In this document: positions 34,127-43,451 of the stretch, one piece after another
Numbering within the stretch: position 1 is the first letter of the stretch
Layout: the number at the start of each line of letters is the position of its first letter
Origin: Palsa-295 sp963785585
Lineage (GTDB): Bacteria; Acidobacteriota; Terriglobia; Acidiferrales; UBA7541
DNA: 64,000 nucleotides
NCBI GenBank assembly: GCA_963785585.1
Contig: CAWAVW010000004.1
Span: forward strand, 186,001 to 250,000
Reading direction: 5' to 3'
The notes under the pieces: generated by a model
Told to the model about the DNA's origin: nothing
Database searches by the model: none
Seen by the model: the letters and a program-made list of their open reading frames with translations, nothing else
Program-made: the position numbers and the translations under genes

Positions 34127-34168
34127 GGAGATAGAAGCTAAAAGTTTAGCAGCAGTGGGCGGAGCCGG

Positions 34169-34837
34169 TCATTTTTTGGGAGCCGAATCCCAGCGGATGG
34201 AGACGGTCGAGAGAATTCCGCTGGAGCCTGCGATGGGATTCGAACGGGGGGCCGGACCGGGGAGAATAGGAGCGGATTCGACGCGGACGACGCGAGCCGT
34301 CATTTCACCGGCGCGTTCCCAGTCGCCCCAGGGAATTTTCGCGAGTACGGAATCGCCGAGGGCGTAAATGTTAGCGGTTTCGAAGCGAGCGCCGGCGCGA
34401 GAAACGTCCTGCGTCATGGATTCTTCGGGCCAGGGCGAACCGGCGGCGCGAACGAAAATGGGCAGCGCGAAGGGAACGCGGGGCGCAGCGCGGCGTTCCC
34501 GACTGCGCGGGCGCGACGGCGCGCGACCCGGCAATTCCAGTTGAAGCGCGACGCGGTATCCGCCGCCGGGAGCGTCTTGCACGCGAACGACGCGAGCCGG
34601 CGTTTCGGGTTGCGGCGGGGCGGTGGAAGATTTATCGAACGGAAAAGCGACCCAGACGCGGGATTGGATGTCGCAGTCCTCGAGGCGCTGGACGAGCAGG
34701 CCGCCGCGGGAAATATCCACGGTGAAAGTGGATTCCAGGCGCATACCGAGAGGGCCGCGCCAACGGATGCGTGCGGGAAGCTTCAGGCGTGCTCGAGGAT
34801 TTTTTCTAAGTTCGAGGGAAACCGCCGCCCGGGTCAT
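34169..34837 (-). CDS. Two-PilZ-domain protein
   Basis: A protein of 222 residues with two PilZ-like domains. The first has an R-rich start (RKNPRARLKLPARI) and VDISRGGLL; the second has RERRAAPRVPFALP and QDVSRAGARF. These match the RxxxR and D/NxSxxG motifs that bind cyclic di-GMP. It lacks catalytic or output domains, so it probably acts through protein contacts. Another PilZ gene is divergent, 212 bases away. Binding of c-di-GMP is inferred; the second domain has alanine in the SxxG-like motif, which may weaken it. Confidence 0.8.
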   Translation of the reverse strand: MTRAAVSLELRKNPRARLKLPARIRWRGPLGMRLESTFTVDISRGGLLVQRLEDCDIQSRVWVAFPFDKSSTAPPQPETPARVVRVQDAPGGGYRVALQLELPGRAPSRPRSRERRAAPRVPFALPIFVRAAGSPWPEESMTQDVSRAGARFETANIYALGDSVLAKIPWGDWERAGEMTARVVRVESAPILPGPAPRSNPIAGSSGILSTVSIRWDSAPKK

Positions 34838-35049
34838 TGCGCTTCATCGTAGCCGCAGACTGTGGCGGCGTCAAACGCTTGCGCGTTTGTTCGCCCGAAG
34901 GGTAACGGGAGGCCGGAAAACACGAAGGAATTGCGAAGATGAAGACGGCGCGTACCAAGGTTCCGCAGCGATTGTAGGGTTGAAAACCCATTGCACAAGG
35001 GTTGGCACGGTGGTAGCGTGACGCCATCGGAACGCCACGCGGAGGGTCG

Positions 35050-35379
35050 ATGGATAAAGAGACAGAACGTCGCGCCGCACGCCGCTTTTCGATGATGCTT
35101 CCTTTGAAGGTGCGATTTCCCGCAGAGGACAGCATTCTGGAGAAGCAGGGTCAGACGCGCGATGTGAGCTTTCGCGGGCTGTACTTCCTGATCGAAGAAG
35201 TCGCCGTCGAGAAGGGCGCACCGATCGAGTTTGTGCTGACGCTGCCGCAGCAGATTACGCTGGCAGGAGACGTGAACATCCGGTGCTACGCGCGCGTGCT
35301 TCGCGTGGAACCGCACAACGGGCGTCGCGGAGTCGCGGCGCGCATCGACCGCTACGAATTTCTTCCCGCAACGGCGTGA
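35050..35379 (+). CDS. Single-PilZ-domain protein
   Basis: A protein of 109 residues consisting of one PilZ-like domain: RRAARRFSMMLPLKVRF at the start, TRDVSFRGLYFL as the second motif, then VEKGAPIEFVLTLP and ARVLRVEPH. It could bind cyclic di-GMP and act as an adaptor. It is divergent from the two-PilZ gene, and a small gene of unknown function follows 65 bases downstream. GGAGG precedes the ATG. Confidence 0.82.
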   Translation: MDKETERRAARRFSMMLPLKVRFPAEDSILEKQGQTRDVSFRGLYFLIEEVAVEKGAPIEFVLTLPQQITLAGDVNIRCYARVLRVEPHNGRRGVAARIDRYEFLPATA

Positions 35380-35444
35380 CGGACCTTCTGTAAACCTTCG
35401 AAAACAGAGTAGAATTCCTTCTCGCGCTGTAGGAAGGGGGAGAC

Positions 35445-35678
35445 ATGTATCACTACGATCCGTCCGTCGCGCTGGAAGAATTGCGCGACGACGCGGTGCT
35501 GCCGCATCCGGTGCACCTGCGGGACATGATTTTGAGGACGAAGCTGGACGCGACGACGGCGAAGGATTTGAACCGCGATTTTCAGGATTATCTGGCGCGG
35601 TTCGGCGAAACGCAGAAGATCGGGCGCGATATTCTGGAGAAGATCGCGGCGGGCGTGAGGAAAGTGAGCGCTTCGTAG
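35445..35678 (+). CDS. Small conserved-looking protein, unknown
   Basis: A protein of 77 residues, probably helical, with charged ends (MYHYDPSVALEELRDDAVLP; TQKIGRDILEKIAAGVRKVS). A GGGGGAG motif just upstream of the ATG is a strong ribosome binding site. I recognise no family. It lies between a PilZ gene and a HAD hydrolase gene, all codirectional, so the three could be cotranscribed. Confidence 0.65.
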   Translation: MYHYDPSVALEELRDDAVLPHPVHLRDMILRTKLDATTAKDLNRDFQDYLARFGETQKIGRDILEKIAAGVRKVSAS

Positions 35679-35742
35679 ATTGCGACGGGCGCACCAGCGC
35701 GCGGGAACAGCGACGCAGGAAAATCAAACCTCGGGAACCTGA

Positions 35743-36429
35743 ATGGCACGCCAGACAATTCTGATCGACGCCGACGACACTCTCTGGGAAAACAATATTT
35801 TCTTCGAGAAGACGATCGATCACTTCATCACGCAGCTCGAGCACCTGGGTTATACGCGCGAGTACATCCGGCACATCCTGAACGAAACGGAACGGCGGAA
35901 TATTCGCCAGCACGGGTACGGTGTGCGAAGTTTCCGGCGATCGCTCGAGGATACGTACATGAAGCTCGCGGGAAACGCGGCGCGGCGCGAGCTGGTGCAG
36001 GAAATCGAGCGAATGGCCGCGGAGCTGGAAGCGACGCCTCCGCACATTCTGGATGGAGTGCCGGAAACGCTGGCATACCTGGCGAAGCATCATCGCTTGA
36101 TTTTGTTGACCAAGGGTGAACCGGCCGAGCAGGCGGCGAAAGTGGAGCGTTCGGGATTGCAGCCGTATTTCGATGCGATCGAAATCGTGCTGGAAAAGGA
36201 TCCGGCGGTTTACGAGCGGATGGTGGAGCAATTCAAGATTGTGAAGACGCACGGATGGATGGTGGGCAACAGCCCGCGAAGCGACATCAATCCCGCGCTC
36301 CAAATTGGTCTGAATGCGGTATTTCTGCCGCACACAAATACCTGGCATTTGGAGCATGCGGAGCTGGAAAGTGGTACGGGGAGATTGTTGATCCTGGCCA
36401 GCTTTCGCGATTTGCGCGGGCATTTTTAG
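35743..36429 (+). CDS. HAD-superfamily hydrolase
   Basis: A protein of 228 residues. Motif I is ILIDADDTLW, with D9 as nucleophile and D11 as acid/base. Motif II is LLTKG; motif III is in KDPAVYERM; motif IV is MVGNSPRSDINPA. The cap is helical (about residues 20-90). These are phosphatases or dehalogenases acting on small molecules or phosphoproteins; the substrate cannot be told. It follows the 77-residue gene by 64 bases and precedes an aminotransferase gene by 59 bases. Confidence 0.9.
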   Translation: MARQTILIDADDTLWENNIFFEKTIDHFITQLEHLGYTREYIRHILNETERRNIRQHGYGVRSFRRSLEDTYMKLAGNAARRELVQEIERMAAELEATPPHILDGVPETLAYLAKHHRLILLTKGEPAEQAAKVERSGLQPYFDAIEIVLEKDPAVYERMVEQFKIVKTHGWMVGNSPRSDINPALQIGLNAVFLPHTNTWHLEHAELESGTGRLLILASFRDLRGHF

Positions 36430-36488
36430 AATTTTCAGGAAACCAGCAGAAGCGGCAGAAGAAATTCCCCACGGGTGGAAATTCAAAC

Positions 36489-37622
36489 ATGGATTACAGA
36501 CGCGAGTTTGCCGATTTTGAGGGCGTGGCCTATCTGAATTGCGCGACACAGGGGCCGATCCCGTTGGCCGCGGCGACGGCAGCGAAGGCGGCGCTGGAGT
36601 GGAAGAAGCGCCCGGATCAGATTCCAGCGAGCGCGTATTTTGAAATGCCGGATCGCGTGCGCGCGAAATTCGCGCAAATTATCGGCGCGGCAGCGAGCGA
36701 AGTGGCGATCACGGCGGGAGCGACGAGCGGGATGACGTCGGTCGCCTCGGGACTTGATTTTCAGGCGGGCGACGAAGTGATTGTGGCGCGCGGAGAATTT
36801 CCGGCGCACTTTGCGACGTGGTTTCCGTACCAGAAAGCAGGGCGGTTAACTTTGCGAGTGGCGCCGCCGCGGGGAAAGTTCATAGCGCCGGAAGATTACT
36901 TGGAGCATTTCTCGGAGAAGACACGGCTCGTGTCCGCCAGTTTTGTGCGATTCGACAACGGCGCGAGGCTGGACGCGGCACGGTTGGCGAAGGCTTGCCA
37001 CGACAAAGGCATTCCCCTGCTGCTGGATTTTTCGCAGTCGGCGGGCGGAATTCCGATCGATGTGAAGAGCCTGGGCGCGGATTTCGCCGTGAGCAGCGGA
37101 TATAAGTGGCTGTTGGGGCCCTACGGAACGGGATTTTTTTGGGTGAATGCAGAGTGGTCGGAGCGGCTGAAGCTGGGTCCGGTGAATTGGACGGCGATTG
37201 AAGGGTCGGACAATTTCAGCGCGCTGCCACTGGATGATTTGAAATTGGTGAAGGGCGCGCGGCGATGGGACGCGCCGGAAACGGGGAACTTCACGAATTT
37301 GACGGCGCTCGAAGCGTCGCTGGATTTGATCTTGCGGATCGGCGTGGAAGCGATCGCGAAATACAATCTGGACTTGACGACGGAATTGATCGAGCGGCTG
37401 CCGTACGACCGCGTGGCGCTGGTGTCTCCATTGGAAGCGGAGAAGCGGGGACCGTACGTGTGCATCGTGGCGCGCAAGCCGGACGAGACGCAGAAACTGT
37501 TTGACCGGTTGGCGGCGACGGAAATCGTGGTGGCGATGCGCGAGAATGCAATTCGAATTTCGCCGAACATTTACAACACGCCGGACCACATCACGCGGGT
37601 GATCAAGAGCTTGTCGCTGTAG
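36489..37622 (+). CDS. Class V aminotransferase-like PLP enzyme
   Basis: A protein of 377 residues of fold type I. The PLP lysine is K206 in VSSGYKWLLGPYG, with an aspartate at 180 in LLLDFSQSAGG that pairs with the pyridine nitrogen. The opening YLNCATQGPIPL and ITAGATSGMTSVASGL fit the class V group, which includes cysteine desulfurases and isopenicillin epimerase-like proteins. No catalytic cysteine loop is visible, so desulfurase activity is less likely. The ATG at 36489 was chosen; upstream open frame is spurious and overlaps the HAD gene. Confidence 0.88.
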   Translation: MDYRREFADFEGVAYLNCATQGPIPLAAATAAKAALEWKKRPDQIPASAYFEMPDRVRAKFAQIIGAAASEVAITAGATSGMTSVASGLDFQAGDEVIVARGEFPAHFATWFPYQKAGRLTLRVAPPRGKFIAPEDYLEHFSEKTRLVSASFVRFDNGARLDAARLAKACHDKGIPLLLDFSQSAGGIPIDVKSLGADFAVSSGYKWLLGPYGTGFFWVNAEWSERLKLGPVNWTAIEGSDNFSALPLDDLKLVKGARRWDAPETGNFTNLTALEASLDLILRIGVEAIAKYNLDLTTELIERLPYDRVALVSPLEAEKRGPYVCIVARKPDETQKLFDRLAATEIVVAMRENAIRISPNIYNTPDHITRVIKSLSL

Positions 37623-37659
37623 GCAAACGCTCCGGGGCCGCGAAGGCGCGGGGCGGAAA

Positions 37660-39339
37660 TTATTCGGTGGGACGGAAGCGGAAGGGAATGAAGACGACCG
37701 CTTCGACGTCCACCGGGGTTCCGTCGCGCATCGCGGGACGGAATTGCCAGCGCGCCAGAGCGGCCATCGAATTCTGATCGAGCGCCGGATCGAGTCCTCG
37801 AACGACCTGAATGCTATCCACCGAGCCGTCCTTGCGGATAATCGCGTACAAAACCACCTGACCATCGACGCGCTCTTTGATGAGCGACTGCGGGTATTTC
37901 GGATCGACTTTGCGTTCGGGAGCGGGTCCGGAAAGCGTGCCGGTTTTTTTGATGTACGGCGGGCCGCCGTCCTGGAGCTCGGCAAATTTCATGATCCAAC
38001 TGCCGCTGTAACTGGTGAGGTTGGGCATGTCAATGTGAACGGTGAAAATTTCGTTGCCGGACAGGACTTTTTCGGGAGCCATGCCCGGAGCGATCGCGGC
38101 GATGGTCGGCGAAGCTTTGTGCGGCGACGGCATGGCATCGGCGGACGGCATCGGCTTGAGATTTAATTTGGAGGTGGCGTTGCCACCGGCCGGGCCGACG
38201 CCGCCATTCCCGTTGCGCGAATTTCCGCCACTGATGCTGATGCCCGCCGGAAGATTTGCCGCGCTACCGCCGCCATTTTTCCCCGTGCCGCCCGGGCTGG
38301 CGGCGTTTCCGCCGGAGCCGCCGTTCGATGCGACGCCGTGTTCGGCGCCATTGGGCGAGCCGGGTTGTTTCCCGTCGGGCGAAATGGCGACGCGCGCAGA
38401 AAGATTTCCCTGCGGGACGTTGACGACGGGAGCGGGAGGGCCGGGCGCGGCGGAAAGAGCGATTACGCGATGAAGGCTCGCATCTCCGGCCGAAGCGGCG
38501 CCGATTTCAGGAGCGGCTCCGGTTTCGGCTTGTGATTTTTGGCGGACCGCAGCGGACATGGCGCTGATTGGCATTTTCGGTTCCTGGTTCACGACGGGCG
38601 CGGCGGCGATGTTCAGGACGCCGGGATTTTTTTCCTGATTGACGATTTCCGGCGCGGACACGTCGGTGACGGCGCGGCGCTGAATTTTCGCAGCGGCGAC
38701 GGTGGGGGTGATGTGAAGCTGCGGGACGGGTTGAGGAGCGGCGGCGGCCCATTCAACGACGTTGGGCATTTGCGGATCGATTTTCGGAGGAGTGAGAGGC
38801 GCGTCCGGGCGGATGAGAGTCTGGCGCGGATGATTCGCTTGAACTGGTTGCGAGAGAATCGTTTGTCGCGGGCTGAGAGCGTCGGCACCCTTTTGCGGCA
38901 AGGGTTTGGCGGGATCGCCCTTGGGACTCGGCTTCGGTTCGACGCCGCGAGGAGCGATGGCTGGGAGGTCGTTGGTTGGCGGAGTCCAGGAAAGTTGAAT
39001 TTCAGGACCGTTGTACGGAATCGGTTTGATGGCGAGGAACCCCCAAATCGGAAGGCAGATCAGGATAACCGCGACGATGTGCCATGCGGCGGAGACGAGG
39101 TAACCGCGCCGGGAGAGTTTCCCCTCGACCCATTCGATTTTCAGGTCGGCGTCTTCGGGCAGGGATGTGTCTGCCGGAAGCTTGGGACCTTTGAAGTAGT
39201 CGTGCCAGCTCGAGCGAAATTCCTCCCAGGGCGATCCCCAGTCCACGCCGAGATCGAGGCGCGGCAAGCGGGAATGCGGAGGAAGTTCGGCGATCGCGTC
39301 GGCGACCGGCTCCGGCTCGAATTGCATAGCGGTCTGCAT
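37660..39339 (-). CDS. TonB-like energy-transducing protein
   Basis: A protein of 559 residues. A cytoplasmic N-terminal part is followed by one membrane segment at 81-104. Next is a long Pro/Ala/Gly-rich periplasmic linker and a C-terminal TonB domain over about the last 85 residues (KVDPKYPQSLIKERVDGQVV; WQFRPAMRDGTPV). It would carry proton-motive energy to outer-membrane receptors. The 80-residue cytoplasmic head is longer than in classical TonB. No ExbB/ExbD genes are adjacent, so they must be elsewhere or another protein drives it. Confidence 0.86.
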   Translation of the reverse strand: MQTAMQFEPEPVADAIAELPPHSRLPRLDLGVDWGSPWEEFRSSWHDYFKGPKLPADTSLPEDADLKIEWVEGKLSRRGYLVSAAWHIVAVILICLPIWGFLAIKPIPYNGPEIQLSWTPPTNDLPAIAPRGVEPKPSPKGDPAKPLPQKGADALSPRQTILSQPVQANHPRQTLIRPDAPLTPPKIDPQMPNVVEWAAAAPQPVPQLHITPTVAAAKIQRRAVTDVSAPEIVNQEKNPGVLNIAAAPVVNQEPKMPISAMSAAVRQKSQAETGAAPEIGAASAGDASLHRVIALSAAPGPPAPVVNVPQGNLSARVAISPDGKQPGSPNGAEHGVASNGGSGGNAASPGGTGKNGGGSAANLPAGISISGGNSRNGNGGVGPAGGNATSKLNLKPMPSADAMPSPHKASPTIAAIAPGMAPEKVLSGNEIFTVHIDMPNLTSYSGSWIMKFAELQDGGPPYIKKTGTLSGPAPERKVDPKYPQSLIKERVDGQVVLYAIIRKDGSVDSIQVVRGLDPALDQNSMAALARWQFRPAMRDGTPVDVEAVVFIPFRFRPTE

Positions 39340-39391
39340 AGAGCCCTGTATTATACCCGACCGATTTGGATGCGTGTTTGGGTTGCGGGGT

Positions 39392-39955
39392 TTACGCCGC
39401 AGCGGCCAGCCGGTAAAAACTGAGCGCCGCGTCGCCTTGCTCGAGCAAGCGCGTGAGTTCGAGGCGGTCGAAAATTTCGGGCAGCTCGAAGCCGTTACGA
39501 TGTTCGACGATGACGATGCCGCGGGGTGCGACGAGGTGCGATTCGTCGAGGAATTCGAGAGCGCGGATGTAGAGCTCTTCTCGATCGTACGGGGGGTCGA
39601 GAAAAATGAAATCGGCTAGCAGGCGGCGAGAGGCGAGCTTCTCGAGGCCCTGGATGGCGTCGGCTTGAATGACGGCAGCGTCGGCGGTGATGTTGAGCGA
39701 GGCCAAGTTCTGTTTGATGATTTGCACGGCTCCGGCGCGGGATTCGATGAATGCGGCGTGACGCGCGCCGCGGCTGAGGGCTTCGATGCCGACGGCGCCG
39801 GTGCCGGCGCAGACATCGATGAAAAGAGAATCGTCCACCGTTGGTCCGAGGACGTTGAAGAGAGTTTCGCGCAGACGATCGCTGGTGGGGCGCATTCTGA
39901 GTCTGCCCGGGCCTGTGAGGGGTCGGCTGCGATATGTTCCGGCGATGACGCGCAC
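39392..39955 (-). CDS. rsmD: 16S rRNA (guanine(966)-N2)-methyltransferase
   Basis: A protein of 187 residues that methylates G966 of 16S rRNA during 30S assembly. MRVIAGTYRSRPL is the typical RsmD opening, followed by RPTSDRLRETLFN. The SAM-binding motif is FIDVCAGTGAVGIEA and the catalytic N6/N2-methylase motif is DPPYD. It lies 29 bases downstream of recG on the same strand. Confidence 0.95.
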   Translation of the reverse strand: MRVIAGTYRSRPLTGPGRLRMRPTSDRLRETLFNVLGPTVDDSLFIDVCAGTGAVGIEALSRGARHAAFIESRAGAVQIIKQNLASLNITADAAVIQADAIQGLEKLASRRLLADFIFLDPPYDREELYIRALEFLDESHLVAPRGIVIVEHRNGFELPEIFDRLELTRLLEQGDAALSFYRLAAAA

Positions 39956-39984
39956 GATTGAACCTGCCTGATTACTTTAACGTG

Positions 39985-42099
39985 TTACCCGACCGACGCG
40001 AGCTGATAGCGCTTGCGCCACGAAGGGCTGACGGCTTCGAGCTGGCGAATGACTTGGGCGGCTCGCGCGGGATTTTCGGCCAGCAGCATTGCTTCCTTGC
40101 GCGCGAGCTCGAGCAATTCGTGATCGCGCAAAGGCTGCGCGACGGAAAACGCAGCGTCGCCGGATTGACGTGTGCCGAAAAATTCGCCCGGACCGCGCTG
40201 TTTCAGATCGCGCTCGGCGATTTCAAATCCGTTGGAGGTGGCGACCATGGCTTCGATTCGTTCGCGGCCCTCTCCCGTAGTATTTTTAGGCGCGACGAGG
40301 ATGCAATAGGATTTTTCCTTACCGCGGCCAATTCTGCCACGGAGTTGGTGGAGTTGCGCGAGGCCGAAGCGGTCGGCGTGTTCAACGACCATGATGGTGG
40401 CGTTGGGAACGTCCACGCCGACTTCGATGACCGTGGTGGCGACGAGAATTTGAAATTCGTTGCGGCGGAATTTTTCCATGACGGCGTCTTTTTCGTCGTT
40501 TTTGAGGCGACCGTGAAGCAGGCCCACTTTTGACGCGGGGAAGACGTCTTTAGCCAAGCGATCGTGTTCGGCCATGGCCGCTTTCAATTCCTGTTTCGAT
40601 TCTTCGATGACGGGATAGACGACGTAGGCCTGACGGCCGCTGGCGATTTCGCGGCGAAGAAATTCCCATACGCCGGGGAGCTGCGACTCGTCGCGCCAAG
40701 TGGTTTCGATGGGGGTGCGGCCGGGCGGAAGTTCGTCTATTACGGAGAGATCGAGATCGCCGTAAAGGGTGAGAGCGAGAGTGCGCGGGATGGGAGTAGC
40801 GGTCATGACCAGGACGTGCGGCGAGGCGCCTTTTTCCATCAGTTTCTTGCGCTGGAGGACGCCGAATCGGTGTTGTTCATCGACGATGACGAGGCCGAGC
40901 TTTTTGAATTGGACGGGATTTTCGATCAGAGCGTGCGTGCCGACGACGAATTGAGCTTGGCCGCCGGCGACGCGATCGAGGGCAGCGGATTTTTCGGCGC
41001 GTTTGCGGCCGCTGACGATCAGTTCGACGCCGTAGCCGGCCTGGGCGAAGACGCGGCGCGCGGAAAGATAATGCTGCGCGGCGAGAATTTCGGTGGGCGC
41101 CATGAGGGCGACCTGGTAGCCGTTTTCGATGACGATGGTTGAGGCTTCGAGGGCGACGATGGTTTTGCCGCTGCCGACGTCGCCTTCAAGCAGTCGCTGC
41201 ATCGGGAAAGGTTTTTCCAGGTCGGCTACGATTTCGGAGAGGACACGTTTCTGCGCGGCGGTGGGCTTGAAGGGCAAAATACGTTTCAAGGCTTCGCGAA
41301 TTCTATCGTCGCGGACGTGCATGGCGATGCCGCGATGGGTGCGGTCGCTCGCTTTTTGCATGGCGAGCGCCAACTGGTAGTAGAAGAACTCCTCGAAGAT
41401 CAGGCGGATTTGGGCGGGGCTGCGGTAACTGTTGAGAAGCTCGATCGGTTCGTCCTTCGGAGGGAAGTGGGCGAACATGAGCGCTTCACGGCGCGCGGGA
41501 AAGCGATAGCGCTCGCGCAAGTCCTGCGGCAAAGCGTCGGGGATGGCGCCGTCAAAATTTTCGAGGATGCCGTAGATGATGCGGCGGAGCATGCGGGAGC
41601 TGACGCCGCCGAGAGCTTCGTAGATGGGAACGATGCGGCCAATTTCGGTGGAGTCCGAGGCGGCGCCGTCGGCACTGCCGGTGAGCTCCATCTGCGGATT
41701 CACCATTTCGTAGCGGCCGGCACGGTGAGGATCGACTTCGACTTTTCCGTGCAGGACCATGCGCTGGCCGGGTTTCAACTTTTCGGCGAGATAGCCGCCA
41801 TGAAAAAAACGGAGGTGCAGGCTGCCGGATGCGTCGCGCACGGAAACGTGGAAGACGGACTGTTTGCCGCGGCGAAATCCAACGGTGCTGCCCTGGGCGG
41901 CGACTTCGGCGAACACGGTGTGGACTTGACCGGGAATCATCTCGGCGATGGGGGTGAAGCGGATGCGGTCTTCGTAACGGAAGGGAAGATAGCTGAGAAG
42001 ATCGGCGACGGTGACGATGCCGCGCTCTTCGAGTATGGCGGCGCGCTGCGGGCCGACGCCTTTCAGATATTTCACTGAGTTCGAGAGCTGTATGGGCAT
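39985..42099 (-). CDS. recG: ATP-dependent DNA helicase RecG
   Basis: A protein of 704 residues that remodels stalled replication forks and branched DNA. The opening NSVKYLKGVGPQRAAILEER and YLPFRYEDR belong to the wedge domain. Walker A is EGDVGSGKT and the Walker B box is VIVDEQHRFG, with TATPIPRTLAL and QLRGRIGRG as later helicase motifs. The ATG at 42099 begins MPIQLSNSVKYL; the frame is open to 42381 but that sequence is unlike RecG. It is cotranscribed with rsmD. Confidence 0.96.
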   Translation of the reverse strand: MPIQLSNSVKYLKGVGPQRAAILEERGIVTVADLLSYLPFRYEDRIRFTPIAEMIPGQVHTVFAEVAAQGSTVGFRRGKQSVFHVSVRDASGSLHLRFFHGGYLAEKLKPGQRMVLHGKVEVDPHRAGRYEMVNPQMELTGSADGAASDSTEIGRIVPIYEALGGVSSRMLRRIIYGILENFDGAIPDALPQDLRERYRFPARREALMFAHFPPKDEPIELLNSYRSPAQIRLIFEEFFYYQLALAMQKASDRTHRGIAMHVRDDRIREALKRILPFKPTAAQKRVLSEIVADLEKPFPMQRLLEGDVGSGKTIVALEASTIVIENGYQVALMAPTEILAAQHYLSARRVFAQAGYGVELIVSGRKRAEKSAALDRVAGGQAQFVVGTHALIENPVQFKKLGLVIVDEQHRFGVLQRKKLMEKGASPHVLVMTATPIPRTLALTLYGDLDLSVIDELPPGRTPIETTWRDESQLPGVWEFLRREIASGRQAYVVYPVIEESKQELKAAMAEHDRLAKDVFPASKVGLLHGRLKNDEKDAVMEKFRRNEFQILVATTVIEVGVDVPNATIMVVEHADRFGLAQLHQLRGRIGRGKEKSYCILVAPKNTTGEGRERIEAMVATSNGFEIAERDLKQRGPGEFFGTRQSGDAAFSVAQPLRDHELLELARKEAMLLAENPARAAQVIRQLEAVSPSWRKRYQLASVG

Positions 42100-42183
42100 C
42101 GAAGCTGAAATCGGAAGTTGCGCAAACCGGAGTCGCGGTTGCGGCCCTACTTTTATACCACCGCTTGGGCTGCGGCCCTGCAT

Positions 42184-42212
42184 TTGCGAAGTTCTAGGGG
42201 CTCGCTTATATT
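42184..42212 (+). promoter_or_regulatory. Putative promoter of the small membrane protein gene
   Basis: TTGCGA (42184-42189) and TATATT (42207-42212) are 17 bases apart, with the ATG 38 bases further on. It is divergent from recG. Confidence 0.5.
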
Positions 42213-42249
42213 GGCGAGGGCTGGCCCGCCGGTGGCGGCAGCCGGTGCG

Positions 42250-42471
42250 ATGGCGGAAAAATACCTGGGAATGACGCGGCGTCGGTGGCTGGAATATCTG
42301 GTCGCGACGGTGCTTGGAAATTTGATCTATTTCTACTCGCTCGAGCCGTACCTGCCGCAGCGGCTGCAGCACAGCAGCCATTATTTGGATATGGGCAGTC
42401 TGGTGGATTTTCTGGTCTGCGTGGGGGTGTATTTGTTGATCCGTCTGGGAGGGAGACTGGGGGCGTTTTGA
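42250..42471 (+). CDS. Small membrane protein, unknown
   Basis: A protein of 73 residues with two membrane segments: RRWLEYLVATVLGNLIYFYS near the N-terminus and LVDFLVCVGVYLLIRL near the C-terminus, with a short polar loop (EPYLPQRLQHSSHYLD). The ATG at 42250 follows a promoter-like pair at 42184-42212. The frame is open from 42118, but the extra residues are Arg-rich and unlike a membrane protein. No family is recognised. Confidence 0.7.
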   Translation: MAEKYLGMTRRRWLEYLVATVLGNLIYFYSLEPYLPQRLQHSSHYLDMGSLVDFLVCVGVYLLIRLGGRLGAF

Positions 42472-42703
42472 GGGCGAAGCCGATGGCTATGCCCGTGCAG
42501 TTGGAAGGGTTACCCAAACGCGCGGATTTGCAGGGCTTACGGGGGGGAGTATACCAACCGTAACCCTCGTATATGCAACGCGATAGCAGGCGCGCGCATC
42601 TAGTGATAGGTTGGGTAAAGGACGCACCGTGGGGCTGTTGTCCGATAGCGGGAAAACCAAGTCCGCAAATGCTCACCAACGGGCAGAGCAGCCGTCTATC
42701 AAT

Positions 42704-43432
42704 ATGGAACAAGCGCAAAGGCTGAATGCCGGTAGCCCGCTTCGGGGAACGGAGTCCGACTCGAAGATACGGGCTGTAAACGAACCGGCGCCAAAGACGA
42801 TGGGGACCAGCGTCGCAATTGACGTAGATGCCCGCCAAGCAGCGGCGGCAAAAATGGCGGAGGAGCACGCGCTGGTGAGAAGCGCGCAGGCGGGAGACCG
42901 GCTGGCGTTTGAGGCACTGGTGCGGCGCTACGACCGCGACGTGTTGCGGCTGGCGTTGAATCTTGTGCATCGCGCGGAAGACGCGCGCGACATTTACCAG
43001 GAAAGTTTTCTGCGCGTGTACCGGAATTTGCAGAGATTCCGGTTCGAGTGCAGCTTCTATACGTGGCTGTACCGGATTGTGACGAACGTGGCGCTGGATC
43101 ATCTGCGGCGCCGGACGAGCCGGAAAGAAGATCAAGCGCCCGCGCTGGAAGATGCGGACGGAACGACGCGGGATTTCTTCGACCGGCAGCCGGAAGTGAG
43201 AGCGGCGGCGAATCCGGAAAAGAGTTTGCTGGGGCAAGAACTGGGCGAGCAGATTGCGACGGCGTTGAACCGATTGTCACCGCGCGAACGAATGGTCTTT
43301 GAGATGAAACATTATCAAGGTTTGAAGTTGCGGGCGATCGGCGATGTGCTGGGAACTTCGGAAGAAACGGTAAAGAATTCTTTGTTCCGGGCGACGCGCA
43401 AATTGCGCGCGTGCCTGGAACCTGTGCGTTAA
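42704..43432 (+). CDS. ECF sigma factor, RpoE-like (module 2)
   Basis: A protein of 242 residues from ATG 42704. Region 2 reads DRLAFEALVRRYDRDVLRL, DARDIYQESFLRVYRN and CSFYTWLYRIVTNVALDHLR; region 4 reads LSPRERMVFEMKHYQGLKL and ETVKNSLFRATRKLR. It directs RNA polymerase to envelope-stress type promoters. The first 65 residues are probably disordered, so the true start is uncertain; ATG codons at 42704 and 42800 and a TTG at 42611 are all in frame. The anti-sigma gene follows 19 bases downstream. Confidence 0.92.
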   Translation: MEQAQRLNAGSPLRGTESDSKIRAVNEPAPKTMGTSVAIDVDARQAAAAKMAEEHALVRSAQAGDRLAFEALVRRYDRDVLRLALNLVHRAEDARDIYQESFLRVYRNLQRFRFECSFYTWLYRIVTNVALDHLRRRTSRKEDQAPALEDADGTTRDFFDRQPEVRAAANPEKSLLGQELGEQIATALNRLSPRERMVFEMKHYQGLKLRAIGDVLGTSEETVKNSLFRATRKLRACLEPVR

Positions 43433-43451
43433 CCGGTAAAGGACCAAGAGA